Part shown: positions 1 through 8,700 of the stretch, piece by piece | Numbering within the stretch: the stretch's first letter is position 1 | Layout of the letters: each line of letters opens with the position of its first letter | NCBI GenBank assembly: GCA_002505945.1 | Contig: DAWM01000073.1 | Location: forward strand, 36,606 to 54,788 | DNA: 18,183 bases | DNA from: Candidatus Woesearchaeota archaeon UBA119 | Lineage (GTDB): Archaea > Nanobdellota > Nanobdellia > Woesearchaeales > UBA119 | Direction: 5' to 3' | Made by a program: the position numbers and the translations under genes | The notes under the pieces: model-generated | Seen by the model: the letters and a program-made list of their open reading frames with translations, nothing else | Told to the model about the DNA's origin: nothing | Database searches by the model: none

Positions 1-543
1 ACAGTTATCATAGACACTTCTCTTCTTTCAAGCTCCCAAGAGATTTTTGCTGGCTCTATAATAGCCTCCAAGATTTTGGAGAGGTATTCGCATTATAAAC
101 GGAAATCTACCTTGAGAGAGAAACCTGTAATTTCTATTATCTTGGAAGAGGCTCCGCGGGTTATTGGTAAAGAGGCGTTAGAAGCAGGACCAAATGTGTT
201 CTCACAAATCGCCCGGGAAGGAAGGAAATTTAGAGTGGGGCTTTATGCAATCACGCAGCTGCCCTCCCTGATTCCCACCTCCATCCTGGCAAATATGAAC
301 ACAAAGATAATAATGGGTATTGAGATGAAGAGCGAAAGACAGAGCTTGATAGAGTCCTGCCCGCAGGATTTGAGCGAGGAGGGAAAGAACATTGCTTCAT
401 TAGATAAAGGGGAAGCTATCATCTCCTCTACTTTCTCAAGGTTTGCACTGCCTGTAAAGATTCCTTTGATAAATGATTTTGTGAAGGAGAAGAAAAAGGA
501 TAAACCGGATAATAGCTTTAAGAAAGGAGTAATAGGTATGTAA
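1..543 (+). CDS. herA: HerA-type DNA translocase ATPase, C-terminal part (5' end outside window)
   Basis: The reading frame is open from base 1, so the start and the Walker A region lie upstream of the window; about 180 residues remain. The fragment has a hydrophobic strand ending in LEEAPRVIG, the Walker B/catalytic Glu segment of HerA/FtsK-type ATPases. It is followed by a Q-containing sensor strand (YAITQLPSLIP) and the typical HerA tail with KIIMGIEMKSER and a final beta segment (ALPVKIPLINDF). HerA forms a hexameric ring that pumps double-stranded DNA and works with the NurA nuclease and Mre11-Rad50 in archaeal end resection. Mre11 starts 10 bases after this stop, consistent with that operon type. 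The tail after the ATPase core is Lys-rich. The family call is confident; the exact orthology to canonical HerA rather than a paralogue rests on the mre11 linkage. Confidence 0.88.
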   Translation, partial: TVIIDTSLLSSSQEIFAGSIIASKILERYSHYKRKSTLREKPVISIILEEAPRVIGKEALEAGPNVFSQIAREGRKFRVGLYAITQLPSLIPTSILANMNTKIIMGIEMKSERQSLIESCPQDLSEEGKNIASLDKGEAIISSTFSRFALPVKIPLINDFVKEKKKDKPDNSFKKGVIGM

Positions 544-553
544 GGAAAATAAA

Positions 554-1816
554 ATGAATTTCAGATTTGCACATATAGCTGATTGTCATATTGGGGCTTG
601 GGTAGATCCAAGAATGAAGGAGCTGCCCATGTTGAGCTTTGAAAGGGCTGTGAAGACCTGTATTGAAAGGAAGGTGGATTTTGTTTTAATATCTGGAGAC
701 CTCTTCAACACTGCAATTCCAGGGATTGACTTGATAACAAGGGCTGTCAAGGGGTTAAAGCAGCTCGCAAGAAAGGATATAAGATGCTATGCTATTGCAG
801 GCAGCCATGACTTCTCCCCTTCAGGAAAAACAATCCTAAGATTATTGGAGGAAACTGGATTGCTGAATATCCCTACAAAGCATGAACTTGATGAGGAAGG
901 AAAAATCAAGCTGGACTACATTGAGGATAAAAGCGGAGCCAAGATTACGGGAATAGTTGGCCGAAGAAATCTTTTGGATAGAAGCTATTATGAGATGCTT
1001 GATAAGAAGAGCCTTGAAAAGGAGGAAGGATTTAAGATTTTCATGTTTCATACTGCAATAACAGAGTTAAAGGAAAAAAGGTTTGAAAAGATGGAATCCT
1101 TGCCTTTATCGCTCTTACCAAAAAACCAGAATTATTATGCTGGGGGGCACGTACATTCTGTTCAGAATATTGAGAAAGAGGGTTTCGGCAGGATTGTATT
1201 CCCTGGACCGCTCTTTCCCGCCAATTTTAAAGAATTAGAGGAATTGAAGACCGGATCTTTCTTTATTAATAACGTAGAGGATGGAACGATAAAAACAGAG
1301 AAGATTCAGATTATGCCTAAGAATGTATACTGTATCAATGAAGAAGGTGAAGGAAAAACACCTGAAGAGATTACTGAAGCAATATTGGATGATATAAATG
1401 ACAAGGAGTTCAATGAAACCATAGTTACCATAAGGCTTTCTGGCAAGATGAAATCTGGGAGGATAAGCGACATTAACTTCAAGAAGATTTTTGGGGTGCT
1501 GTATGATAAATCTGCTTACTTTGTAATGAGGAATACAAGCAAGCTGGAGAGTAAAAGAATCTCCCAGATTCGGAAAGAGTCCAACAAACCAGCTCAGGAG
1601 ATTGAGGACGAGATAATAAAAGATAGCATAAAGGAAGATGGGGTTTTATCGCGGAAACAACAAATAGAGATGGTTAAAAGCTTAATAGGTATCTTTAGCC
1701 AGGATAAAACTGAAGGAGAAACGCAGAAAGACTTTGAGAAAAGGATTGTGAATGAAGCCGAGAGAACAATGGATATAGAAGAGTCGGACAAAATCATAAA
1801 AAACAGCAATGATTAA
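554..1816 (+). CDS. mre11: Mre11 DNA double-strand-break repair nuclease
   Basis: This is a calcineurin-like metallophosphoesterase of 420 residues, the usual length for archaeal Mre11. Metal-site motifs are visible in order: DCH (D10, H12), SGD (D49), GSHD (84-86), FH (H166) and GGHVH (H199, H201). Mre11 is the Mn-dependent exo/endonuclease of the Mre11-Rad50 complex, which processes double-strand breaks before recombination. The canonical third motif is GNHD; here Ser84 stands where the metal-ligand Asn normally is. The C-terminal part (about 330-420) is charged and probably helical, where Rad50 binding would be expected. The gene follows herA by 10 bases and is probably co-transcribed with it. 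No rad50 follows: the next gene is convergent and overlaps the mre11 end by 4 bases. Confidence 0.93.
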   Translation: MNFRFAHIADCHIGAWVDPRMKELPMLSFERAVKTCIERKVDFVLISGDLFNTAIPGIDLITRAVKGLKQLARKDIRCYAIAGSHDFSPSGKTILRLLEETGLLNIPTKHELDEEGKIKLDYIEDKSGAKITGIVGRRNLLDRSYYEMLDKKSLEKEEGFKIFMFHTAITELKEKRFEKMESLPLSLLPKNQNYYAGGHVHSVQNIEKEGFGRIVFPGPLFPANFKELEELKTGSFFINNVEDGTIKTEKIQIMPKNVYCINEEGEGKTPEEITEAILDDINDKEFNETIVTIRLSGKMKSGRISDINFKKIFGVLYDKSAYFVMRNTSKLESKRISQIRKESNKPAQEIEDEIIKDSIKEDGVLSRKQQIEMVKSLIGIFSQDKTEGETQKDFEKRIVNEAERTMDIEESDKIIKNSND

Positions 1817-2385
1817 ACCAGCTTCTTTATCGCTTGGAAGTCTTTTTTCAAAACTTCTTTCATGCCAGGGTTGTATAAAGCAACTGCTGGATGATATAAA
1901 GCTACCAGATACTTCCTGCCTAAGAGAGAATGAATGGGAAAATGCTTGCCATGTATCTTTGATATTGGTTCATAAGGGATGTTATATTTCTTGAAGAGGA
2001 ATTTCATTGAATGCCTGCCTAATGCTGCGATTATCACAGGGTTTATAAGAGAAATCTCCTTGTCAAGGTGCGGAGTACATTTGACTACTTCTTCCTCAGA
2101 AGGATCCCTGTTGTTAGGAGGGCGGCATTTAAGGATATTAGTTATGAATACCTCATTAAGCGTAAGACCTATCTCCTGCAATAAAGAATCCAAGAACTTT
2201 CCAGCACGACCAACAAAAGGCTCTCCTTTGATATCCTCCCATTTACCAGGTGCTTCTCCTACAAGCATTATCTTGGCAGACGGATTGCCCTTTCCAACAA
2301 CATAATTGGTTTTTGTTTCATGCAGAGCGCATTTCTTACATGAGTAAATCTCTGAGAGGTGCTGTTTCCATTTCTCTTTATCCAT
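1813..2385 (-). CDS. udg: Uracil-DNA glycosylase, family 4 (Fe-S type)
   Basis: The protein has 190 residues, standard for family 4 UDGs of archaea and thermophiles. It removes uracil arising from cytosine deamination, starting base-excision repair. Visible motifs are GEAPG (43-47) followed by ED and FVGRAG, NILKCRPP (84-90), and HPA (165-167), which is motif 2 near the active site. Four cysteines at 16, 19, 87 and 103 match the family's 4Fe-4S cluster ligands. The ATG is only about 20 bases from a TATA-like element, so the message is leaderless or nearly so. It overlaps the convergent mre11 stop by 4 bases. Both genes serve DNA repair, but they are transcribed toward each other, so they do not form an operon. 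Confidence 0.93.
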   Translation of the reverse strand: MDKEKWKQHLSEIYSCKKCALHETKTNYVVGKGNPSAKIMLVGEAPGKWEDIKGEPFVGRAGKFLDSLLQEIGLTLNEVFITNILKCRPPNNRDPSEEEVVKCTPHLDKEISLINPVIIAALGRHSMKFLFKKYNIPYEPISKIHGKHFPIHSLLGRKYLVALYHPAVALYNPGMKEVLKKDFQAIKKLV

Positions 2386-2404
2386 GTTTGAGTTAGAAAA
2401 GGCA

Positions 2405-2415
2405 TTTTATTTAAG
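2405..2415 (-). promoter_or_regulatory. TATA-like box for the UDG gene
   Basis: Read on the minus strand this is CTTAAATAAAA, placed about 20-30 bases before the UDG ATG at 2385. Archaeal transcription usually starts about 25 bases downstream of the TATA centre, which would put the start almost on the ATG. This is a pattern match only. Confidence 0.5.
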
Positions 2416-2531
2416 TTTTTCAGTTTGGTAGATTAGAATATGGAAAACCCAGTAAAAAACTACTCAGTTAGACAAAAACTCAAGTTAAATAAAACAGGAA
2501 AAAATTAGAGAATAAAACCTCTTTAAAATCT

Positions 2532-2548
2532 GAAAACAAAAGAAAAAA
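2532..2548 (-). terminator. T-rich terminator-like tract after the subtilase unit
   Basis: On the minus strand, just past the stop of the 96-residue gene, there is a pyrimidine-rich tract with runs of six, four and four T. A second T-rich run lies at about 2485-2506. Archaeal RNA polymerase terminates at oligo-U tracts without needing a hairpin, so this is a reasonable end for the two-gene unit. No strong inverted repeat is visible here. Confidence 0.45.
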
Positions 2549-2562
2549 CCTAATCTCTTTTT

Positions 2563-2853
2563 CTACTCTAGCTTATACTCATCCTGGTTTATAGACGCTT
2601 TGCCTTCCAAAGAATCTCTCGTTATCGGATGGAACACATTGGCTTGCTCTAACTTGGAATTGGGCAGACTGATTAGACCCTCAAATAAGCCAAGCTGATA
2701 GAATTCTGGTTCCTCCCCTATTTGAAAACCAAAACCATTCAGGTATTTGAAAGGTTTATATTCTATATTGTATTTAGAGAAGAGTTCTTTGGCTTTATCC
2801 AGGGCTTTTTCTTCCTCTTTTGAAAAGGTTATTATGTATGAAAAAGAGTCCAT
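2563..2853 (-). CDS. Small protein resembling a subtilisin propeptide (possible stand-alone I9-like inhibitor)
   Basis: This 96-residue protein has no signal peptide and no membrane segment. Its first half shows a strand (YIITF), a charged helix (about 12-28), then a strand with FKYLNGFGFQI (about 35-48). That order is typical of the peptidase inhibitor I9/subtilisin propeptide fold. It also lines up almost without gaps with residues 39-84 of the adjacent subtilase, where FKYIPYFMVRL occupies the same place. The remaining half is Glu- and Leu-rich and unrecognised. The gene starts 27 bases after the protease stop and is preceded by GGGAGG, so the two are very likely co-transcribed. A trans-acting inhibitor or folding chaperone is my inference. 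The gene call is likely right; the function is tentative. Confidence 0.7.
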   Translation of the reverse strand: MDSFSYIITFSKEEEKALDKAKELFSKYNIEYKPFKYLNGFGFQIGEEPEFYQLGLFEGLISLPNSKLEQANVFHPITRDSLEGKASINQDEYKLE

Positions 2854-2855
2854 TG

Positions 2856-2892
2856 TTAAATCAATCCTCCCAATCTTAAATCAAGCCTCCAA
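2856..2892 (-). repeat. Imperfect tandem repeat carrying two Shine-Dalgarno-like motifs
   Basis: On the minus strand the subtilase end and the following spacer contain two consecutive copies of GGAGG(C/A)TTGATTTAA. They are offset by about 20 bases. The first copy includes the last codons and the TGA of the protease. The second sits directly before the ATG of the small gene and supplies its ribosome-binding motif. It looks like a local duplication. Confidence 0.6.
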
Positions 2893-4242
2893 CCTTGCTC
2901 TTGTCTTTCTATACCTTTTCTTCAAATGAGCCTGCAGTTGCGTTAGTCTGTTTCGTTCCTTTGAGCCATTTAATCTCTTAGTTTTTGAATATATTGTATT
3001 AACATCTGGGGATAGGGTGGATTTGACCAATTCATCAGCCTGTACTAGGCCTGCACCAAAAAGCCATTCATCAGGATATTCAGAACCCAAAATCAAAGGA
3101 TATGCGGTTTTGCTTAATCTTTCCCTAACCTCATTTTTATTATCTGAGTTGGCTATTGCCAAATACAAAGCAATGGACCCCGTAACATGTGGGGCAGCCA
3201 TTGAGGTTCCTGACATTGAATAGTATTCGCCAGCAGGAAATGTAGAAACAATATCTACACCAGGCGCTGATATCTCGGTTGTGTCAAATATGTTGCTGAA
3301 ATAAGGATGATTATTATCTTCATCAACCGCCGCAACAGAGATTACAGAATCAAACGATGCAGGATAAGAAGCGCCATACCCCTCATTACCGGCCGCAGCC
3401 ACCAAAGCGATGCCTTTCTTGTTGGCCTCGCTGCATACTTGCCCCAACGCCTCTGTGACTGCGGCCGCCCCTAAACTCATATTCACTATTTCTATTCCGT
3501 TATCTATTGCCCATTCCAAACCTTGGATGACTTCATAGTCTGTGCCGCGTCCTGAATCATCCAGTACTTTTACTGCATAAAGGGTTGCTTCGGGGGCTAC
3601 CCCTGTTGTTTCGCCTGCGCATATGCCTGCTACATGAGTTCCATGGCCTTCTCTATCTAAGGGGGCTCCGGGTCCTGTGAAATTCTCGCCTTTTTTATGG
3701 CCAAAACGAGAGGAGAGTTCGGCGTGATCATAATCAATTCCAGTATCTAAAACCGCAATTTTAACATGACTGCCTTTGGTTATTTCTTGAGCATCATAAG
3801 CCATAATATTCTCAAGATTCCATCTCTTATTATAATTGGGATTTACCTTTTCAGGATTGAATTCGTCAGATTGGTAATCTTGTTTTGAGAACTGAAATGG
3901 TGCTTCTATGCGTGAGATTAGGTTATCTAAAGAAGAATACTTTTTTATTGTTTTTCTGGAGGCTTGTTTGGTTAAAACATTATAGATGTCTTGGGCTTCC
4001 TCGCCTGAAAGCCTTACCATAAAATAGGGAATATATTTGAATTGATGCTTTACCTCACCTATCTTTGACAGGGTTTTAAAAGATTTTTTGGCTGCTTTAT
4101 ACCCTTGCTCAGAATGTCTTACTAAAAAATCAAATTCTCTTTTTTGGGTTTTGATATGGTCTATAACATCAATAAGATGCTTTTGGCGTATTTCTTTAAG
4201 TTTCTTGAAGTCTCTTCCCATATGGCCCTGATAAGGAGTCAT
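2881..4242 (-). CDS. Subtilisin-family serine protease (S8), intracellular type with propeptide
   Basis: The protein has 453 residues. Residues about 1-135 form a charged pro-region whose part at 39-84 has the I9 propeptide look (FKYIPYFMVRL). The S8 catalytic domain spans about 140-410. It has Asp166 in VLDTGID, His200 in GHGTHVAG, oxyanion Asn286 in AAAGNEG and nucleophile Ser347 in SGTSMAAPHV, so all catalytic residues are present. No signal peptide or hydrophobic N-terminal segment is visible, so cytoplasmic action or non-classical export is implied. The last 40 residues are strongly basic (Lys/Arg-rich), which is unusual for the family and might bind nucleic acid or another anionic partner. 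The ATG has GAGGTG six bases upstream. A small propeptide-like gene follows after 27 bases, probably in the same transcript. Confidence 0.93.
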   Translation of the reverse strand: MTPYQGHMGRDFKKLKEIRQKHLIDVIDHIKTQKREFDFLVRHSEQGYKAAKKSFKTLSKIGEVKHQFKYIPYFMVRLSGEEAQDIYNVLTKQASRKTIKKYSSLDNLISRIEAPFQFSKQDYQSDEFNPEKVNPNYNKRWNLENIMAYDAQEITKGSHVKIAVLDTGIDYDHAELSSRFGHKKGENFTGPGAPLDREGHGTHVAGICAGETTGVAPEATLYAVKVLDDSGRGTDYEVIQGLEWAIDNGIEIVNMSLGAAAVTEALGQVCSEANKKGIALVAAAGNEGYGASYPASFDSVISVAAVDEDNNHPYFSNIFDTTEISAPGVDIVSTFPAGEYYSMSGTSMAAPHVTGSIALYLAIANSDNKNEVRERLSKTAYPLILGSEYPDEWLFGAGLVQADELVKSTLSPDVNTIYSKTKRLNGSKERNRLTQLQAHLKKRYRKTRARLEA

Positions 4243-4248
4243 AGTATT

Positions 4249-4289
4249 GCACCTCTTTTAGGATATTTGGGGGTTGGTAGGTTTAAAGG
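4249..4289 (-). promoter_or_regulatory. Promoter and ribosome-binding site of the subtilase unit
   Basis: On the minus strand a TATA-like CCTTTAAAC lies at 4281-4289. GAGGTGC at 4249-4255 gives a strong match to the archaeal anti-Shine-Dalgarno, six bases before the ATG at 4242. The arrangement predicts a short leader of roughly 15-20 bases. Confidence 0.5.
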
Positions 4290-4308
4290 TTAACTTAAGC
4301 AAATCCAG

Positions 4309-4324
4309 AAAAAACACAGAAAAA
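4309..4324 (-). terminator. T-rich terminator-like tract after asnS
   Basis: On the minus strand, 20-40 bases beyond the asnS stop, there are runs of five and six T separated by CTGTG. This is an oligo-U termination signal of the archaeal kind. It lies just before the promoter of the subtilase unit, separating the two transcripts. Confidence 0.45.
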
Positions 4325-4346
4325 TAAGAGAAAAGACATAATATTT

Positions 4347-5642
4347 TTACGGCTTATAACGGGTTATTGTTCTAGGGAAGGGGATTGCATCCCTAACATT
4401 ATCAAGCCCGCAAATCCAGGCGATAACCCTTTCCACCCCAACGCCGTATCCGGAATGAGGCACAGAGCCGTATCTTCTTAAGTCAAGATACCACTCATAG
4501 TTGCTTATATCCTCGCCTTCTTTCTTTAGGGAGGATTTAAGCTCTTCTAGGTCGGTGCTTCTTTGGCTCCCTCCTATTATTTCTCCATATCCTTCTGGAG
4601 CAAGCATGTCAAAGCAAAGGGCTGTTTCTGGCCTTTTTGGATCTTTGGGTTTATAGAATGCCATTGCTTCTTTAGGGTAGTTGGTTACCACGATAGGTGT
4701 ATCAAAATGCTTCATTAGGTTATCTTCTTCTATTGTTCTCAGGTCTTTGCCCCAAGGCACTTCCATGTTCTCTTTTTTCTTTAGGATTGAGAGGGCTTTA
4801 TCATATGTTATTGTTGGCCAGTCTTTCTCTGCTATCTTTTTTAGCTTGTTTATATCTTGCTTTAATATCCCTAAATCCTCTTTGTTGTTCTCTAAAACCC
4901 GTTTCAAAATGAATTTTATTTCCTCTTTTCCAATCTCCGAGATGTCCTTTAAATCCATCCAGGCGGCTTCCATCTCAGCCATCCAGAATTCTGAGAGATG
5001 GCGCGAGGTGCGGGATTTCTCAGCTCTGAAAGTAGGGCCGTAGTTGTATATCCTCTCTAAAGCAAATACTGCTGCCTCGGCATACAATTGCCAGGACTGG
5101 GTAAGATAGAGCTTATCTTTGTAGTAGTTTACCTCAAAAAGGGTTGATCCGCCTTCGCATTGGTTGGGCTGTAAGATTGGGGCATCAAACTCATAAAAGC
5201 CCTTCTTGCGGAAGAATTCGTGAATTGCTCCAGCAACACTGCTTCTTATCTTGAATATAGAAGTCATCTTTCGGCTTCTTATCCAAAGGTGGCGGACATC
5301 TGCCAGGAATTCTGGGCTGAAATCCTTTGAGATAGGAAAGTTGTCGCTTTCTCCAACTATTTTAAAAGATGAGGCCTGGATTTCAACATTGTTGGGGGCT
5401 TTGCTCTGGCTTACTGCCTTGCCTTTGATCTCCATAGCTGCTTCTACACCTAAGCTGTTCAGAGCATCCCATTCCTGCTTATTGAAATTGTCCTGGGCAA
5501 AAACTGTTTGGAGTATGCCTGTGCTGTCTCTTAAGACTATGAAGACAACATTGCTGGTCTTTCTAATCCGGTATATCCAGCCCCTTACTGCAACTTCCTT
5601 ATCTATTTCCGAGTAGGTTTCCTTAATCGCCTTGAAATCCAT
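4347..5642 (-). CDS. asnS: Asparaginyl-tRNA synthetase, class IIb
   Basis: From the ATG at 5642 the protein has 431 residues, typical of archaeal AsnRS. An N-terminal OB-fold anticodon-binding domain (about 15-95) precedes the class II catalytic core. Motif 2 is FRAEKSRTSRHLSEFW (205-220) and motif 3 is GYGVGVERVIAWI (398-410), with the ending DAIPFPRT. CEGG (162-165) before TLFEV, together with HLSEFW, favours AsnRS over AspRS, which usually carries HLNE and FPRD forms. It charges tRNA-Asn directly with Asn, which implies that amidation of Asp-tRNA-Asn is not required. A longer form from a TTG at 5663 is possible, but AGGAGGG lies six bases before the ATG and the TATA box would start transcription near 5655. 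The internal ATG is therefore preferred. Confidence 0.92.
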   Translation of the reverse strand: MDFKAIKETYSEIDKEVAVRGWIYRIRKTSNVVFIVLRDSTGILQTVFAQDNFNKQEWDALNSLGVEAAMEIKGKAVSQSKAPNNVEIQASSFKIVGESDNFPISKDFSPEFLADVRHLWIRSRKMTSIFKIRSSVAGAIHEFFRKKGFYEFDAPILQPNQCEGGSTLFEVNYYKDKLYLTQSWQLYAEAAVFALERIYNYGPTFRAEKSRTSRHLSEFWMAEMEAAWMDLKDISEIGKEEIKFILKRVLENNKEDLGILKQDINKLKKIAEKDWPTITYDKALSILKKKENMEVPWGKDLRTIEEDNLMKHFDTPIVVTNYPKEAMAFYKPKDPKRPETALCFDMLAPEGYGEIIGGSQRSTDLEELKSSLKKEGEDISNYEWYLDLRRYGSVPHSGYGVGVERVIAWICGLDNVRDAIPFPRTITRYKP

Positions 5643-5648
5643 GCTAAT

Positions 5649-5686
5649 CCCTCCTAAGTCCAAGAATGGCTAATCAAATATAAATC
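5649..5686 (-). promoter_or_regulatory. Promoter and ribosome-binding site of asnS
   Basis: On the minus strand a TATA-like GATTTATATTTGA lies at 5674-5686 and the Shine-Dalgarno AGGAGGG at 5649-5655. Transcription is expected to begin around 5655, downstream of the alternative TTG at 5663. This decides the start in favour of the ATG at 5642. Confidence 0.55.
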
Positions 5687-5728
5687 TTTTGAAGTTTTTA
5701 CAAAAATGGGCATATAACCATAGAAAAG

Positions 5729-5738
5729 GTTTTATAAC
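5729..5738 (+). promoter_or_regulatory. TATA-like box for the 1001-residue protein
   Basis: The sequence GTTTTATAAC is centred about 26 bases before the GTG at 5760, the spacing that puts the first transcribed base on or beside the start codon. No Shine-Dalgarno is visible before the GTG, so translation of a leaderless message fits. The box is divergent from the asnS promoter within a 117-base spacer. Confidence 0.55.
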
Positions 5739-5759
5739 TCCAATACTTACGATTGTAGA

Positions 5760-8700
5760 GTGGTAGCCTTGGCCAACCTTGAAGATACTGTTGTAAAAGA
5801 AGATGCAAGATTAGAATTAAATCCGAAGAAAAAGCGATTTAGTAAAAGAAATTTTGTGGGCTTTGTTGCTGGTGCTGCAGCTTTCTTTGGAATACTTTTA
5901 GGTGGTTCCTCATGCGTGCCTACTCCGCCTCCAAATACGGATACGCAAAAGCCGGTTATTCAATTTACAAATCCAAAGGGGGTTGAAGGCAAACCTCTTG
6001 AGTTTGAAGCATATATTTCTGACAATAAAGGGATAAAAGAGATTGGGATTGATGTTGAAGGATATGCTTATCAATTGGGCGGAGAGGAGCCTAATTTTAC
6101 AATCTTTTTGTATCTAAAAGACGAATATAAAAACTTTAATGGACAGATGCCTATTACCATTGGTGCTACTGACTTTAGCCACAACTATGCGGAAAAGACT
6201 GGTTTTTTAGACATTGAGGATACCCCTGACCTGGTTTACGACATGCCTGAGAAGTTTAATCTTGTTAAGGGGGAGACGTCTACGTATGATGCTACTATTA
6301 CTGATGATAATACTCAAGGACCAGACATTGAGATGGAAGGGAGTTTTGATATTGGGGAGTTTTCTATTGTGCAATATCCAGATTATAATGGGAAATTCTC
6401 ATTTTCCCTAAAGCCTACCCAATCAGGCACTGGCACAATTACAATAACTGCTTCTGATACAGAGGATATGACTAATACATGGACAAAAGAGGTCTATGCT
6501 TCTGGAGAAGGAAACAACCCGCCAACGATTGATGCTCCTGACAAGTTAGAGTTTCTAGAGGGACAGACGTATGAGTTCCTTGCAAAGTTCTATGATGAAA
6601 ACAAGCTGAAAGACCTTAAAATTGATGCCACCTGCCCAGGCTATAACATAACGATTACTAAATTAGAGGATGGAGAAAGTGTCAAGTTTGAGATGTCGCC
6701 TGAGGATCCTAATGATTATGGCTCTAGAACCACATATCTTAGCGCTGAAGACCTGGAAGGAGCTGAATCTACTTATGGTCTTGAAACGATTGTGGAGAAT
6801 ACACCTGACTGCGAGACAGACCTGCCTTCTGCTGTGGATGTGCCTTATCAGTCAACAAAGGAGATAGAGTTTACATTGGAAGACGATTATACTCCTGAGG
6901 GAGAGTTGAAATTAGGGGTATGGACCTCAGATCCTAATCTTGAAGCGCATATAGAAGAGATATCCCCTAACGAGCGCAAGCTTGTGATTGATGCTGCTAA
7001 TGTGGAAAAAGGGAAGTATAACACCAAAGTATGGGTGGAAGATGACGAAGATAATCATGAGGAGTATAATATTGAGACGAATGTGCTGGGACCGGGCAAC
7101 AACCCGCCTATAGTAAACGCGCCTTCTGACATATACACGCAAGAAGGAACTGGAACATCTTTCACTATGCAGGTGGAGGATGAAACTAAAAAGAAGGATT
7201 TAACATATCGGATTATATCGGATTACTATAAGGCTGAATTTGAGATGTTGGACGGAAAAGATGTAGGAGTCAATCTTTCACTTAAAACAGGAGTAAATCC
7301 AAACGAGAATGGTACTAAAACCCTTGAGGCGAGGGTGAGCGATAATGAGAACACCACCACTAAATATATTACTGCTCATATAGAAAATACACCCGACTGC
7401 GTGTTTGTTGACCTGCCTGAATCAATGAATGCGGAGTATCAGGGGACTGCAGAAGCTACCTTTAAAGCTGAAGATGATTATAATCTTGAGGATTTGATAG
7501 CCAGCGGAAACTGCTCCAATCCAGATGTGGATGTTCAGGTTAATAAGCTTGATACTGGATTGTATAAAATAATTGCTGACACCAGCAATCTTGATAATCA
7601 AGAGGAAGCAACATATGATATTACTGTGGTTTTGGAAGATCCTGTAGAGAATATCAGCAATGAAGCCACAGTACCCTTGAATGTCGGGGCGCCACCTGCT
7701 TCTTTGATTACTTTCTCTGTCAATACCTATGCGGTTGCGGTGCATGATGATGACGATAACAGGGTTATTGATGGCTGGACCGGCAACATGAATGCCGGGA
7801 ACTGGGGTGTGGAAATATACTGGGTGCCAAGCACAAGTGTCAATGAAACCTCGGATGCCATTTATATGGATGTGGATTGGGCGAACAAGGAATTGGTAAA
7901 GGACCTGACGGAATACGACAGCCAGCAGACTATCAACATTGAACTGCCGGAGAAGGATTACCATGACGGGATATACTACGCGAAGTTCCACAATATGAGT
8001 GATGAATATCATGATTATTCCATGCTCGTGGATCCCTCGCAGGATTCCCAGAGAAAGGTTGTGGTGGGAGAGGAAGAAGGATTGGACGGGCAATTGATGA
8101 ACATCGGATTTGGCTACGGCCCGGCTAACCATGAAGACAGCGGAGATCAGCCTGTTGATTATAGGTATGAGGTAGCCAATTCAACAAGCAAGTGGAAAAG
8201 CCCGCCAGAGATATGGTATCATCAAAATGAGGATAACACTCCAACGCCTGAAATGGATCAGGCTATTCGGGACCAATTAGGGATATGGTTCCCAGAATCC
8301 AGCATATCAACCATAACCGAGTATCCCTCTTCAATACCAAACGGGGTTCTGCTTATTGAGAACGATGAAAATCCGCATGTTGCGATCTGGCCTTATGATG
8401 ACAGCAATTATACTGCATACGGAATAGTGAGTCTTCCTTATGATCAAGACAATTATAACATAGGTCGCAGATCAGCAGGAAAGGAAATATCAACAGCAAG
8501 CAAGGTAACGGCAGAGATGGCAAATAAGAATGGTATTTCCATGGGCTCCAATAGTATTTGGGGAGTATTTTCTGATGGGGAGAAGATGCCCCTTGACGAG
8601 GCAATGATAGATATGATAGAGCATATGGAGCCAGGTATAGCAGTAAAAACAGAATACAGCAAAGACCCATACTCTTACTCTGATGCAGATGTGTTTCTGC

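Noticed and set aside
2440..2508. A 22-residue basic plus-strand frame in the spacer after the UDG gene
   Set aside because: It has no Shine-Dalgarno, no recognisable similarity and A-rich codons that match the surrounding non-coding sequence.
5643..5663. TTG start for asnS adding seven residues
   Set aside because: The extra codons contain the AGGAGGG ribosome-binding site for the ATG, and the TATA position places the transcript start near or past the TTG.
7422..8132. A 236-residue minus-strand open frame within the 1001-residue gene
   Set aside because: It is Ile/His/Val-rich, lacks a ribosome-binding site, and lies wholly inside a well-supported gene with repeats.
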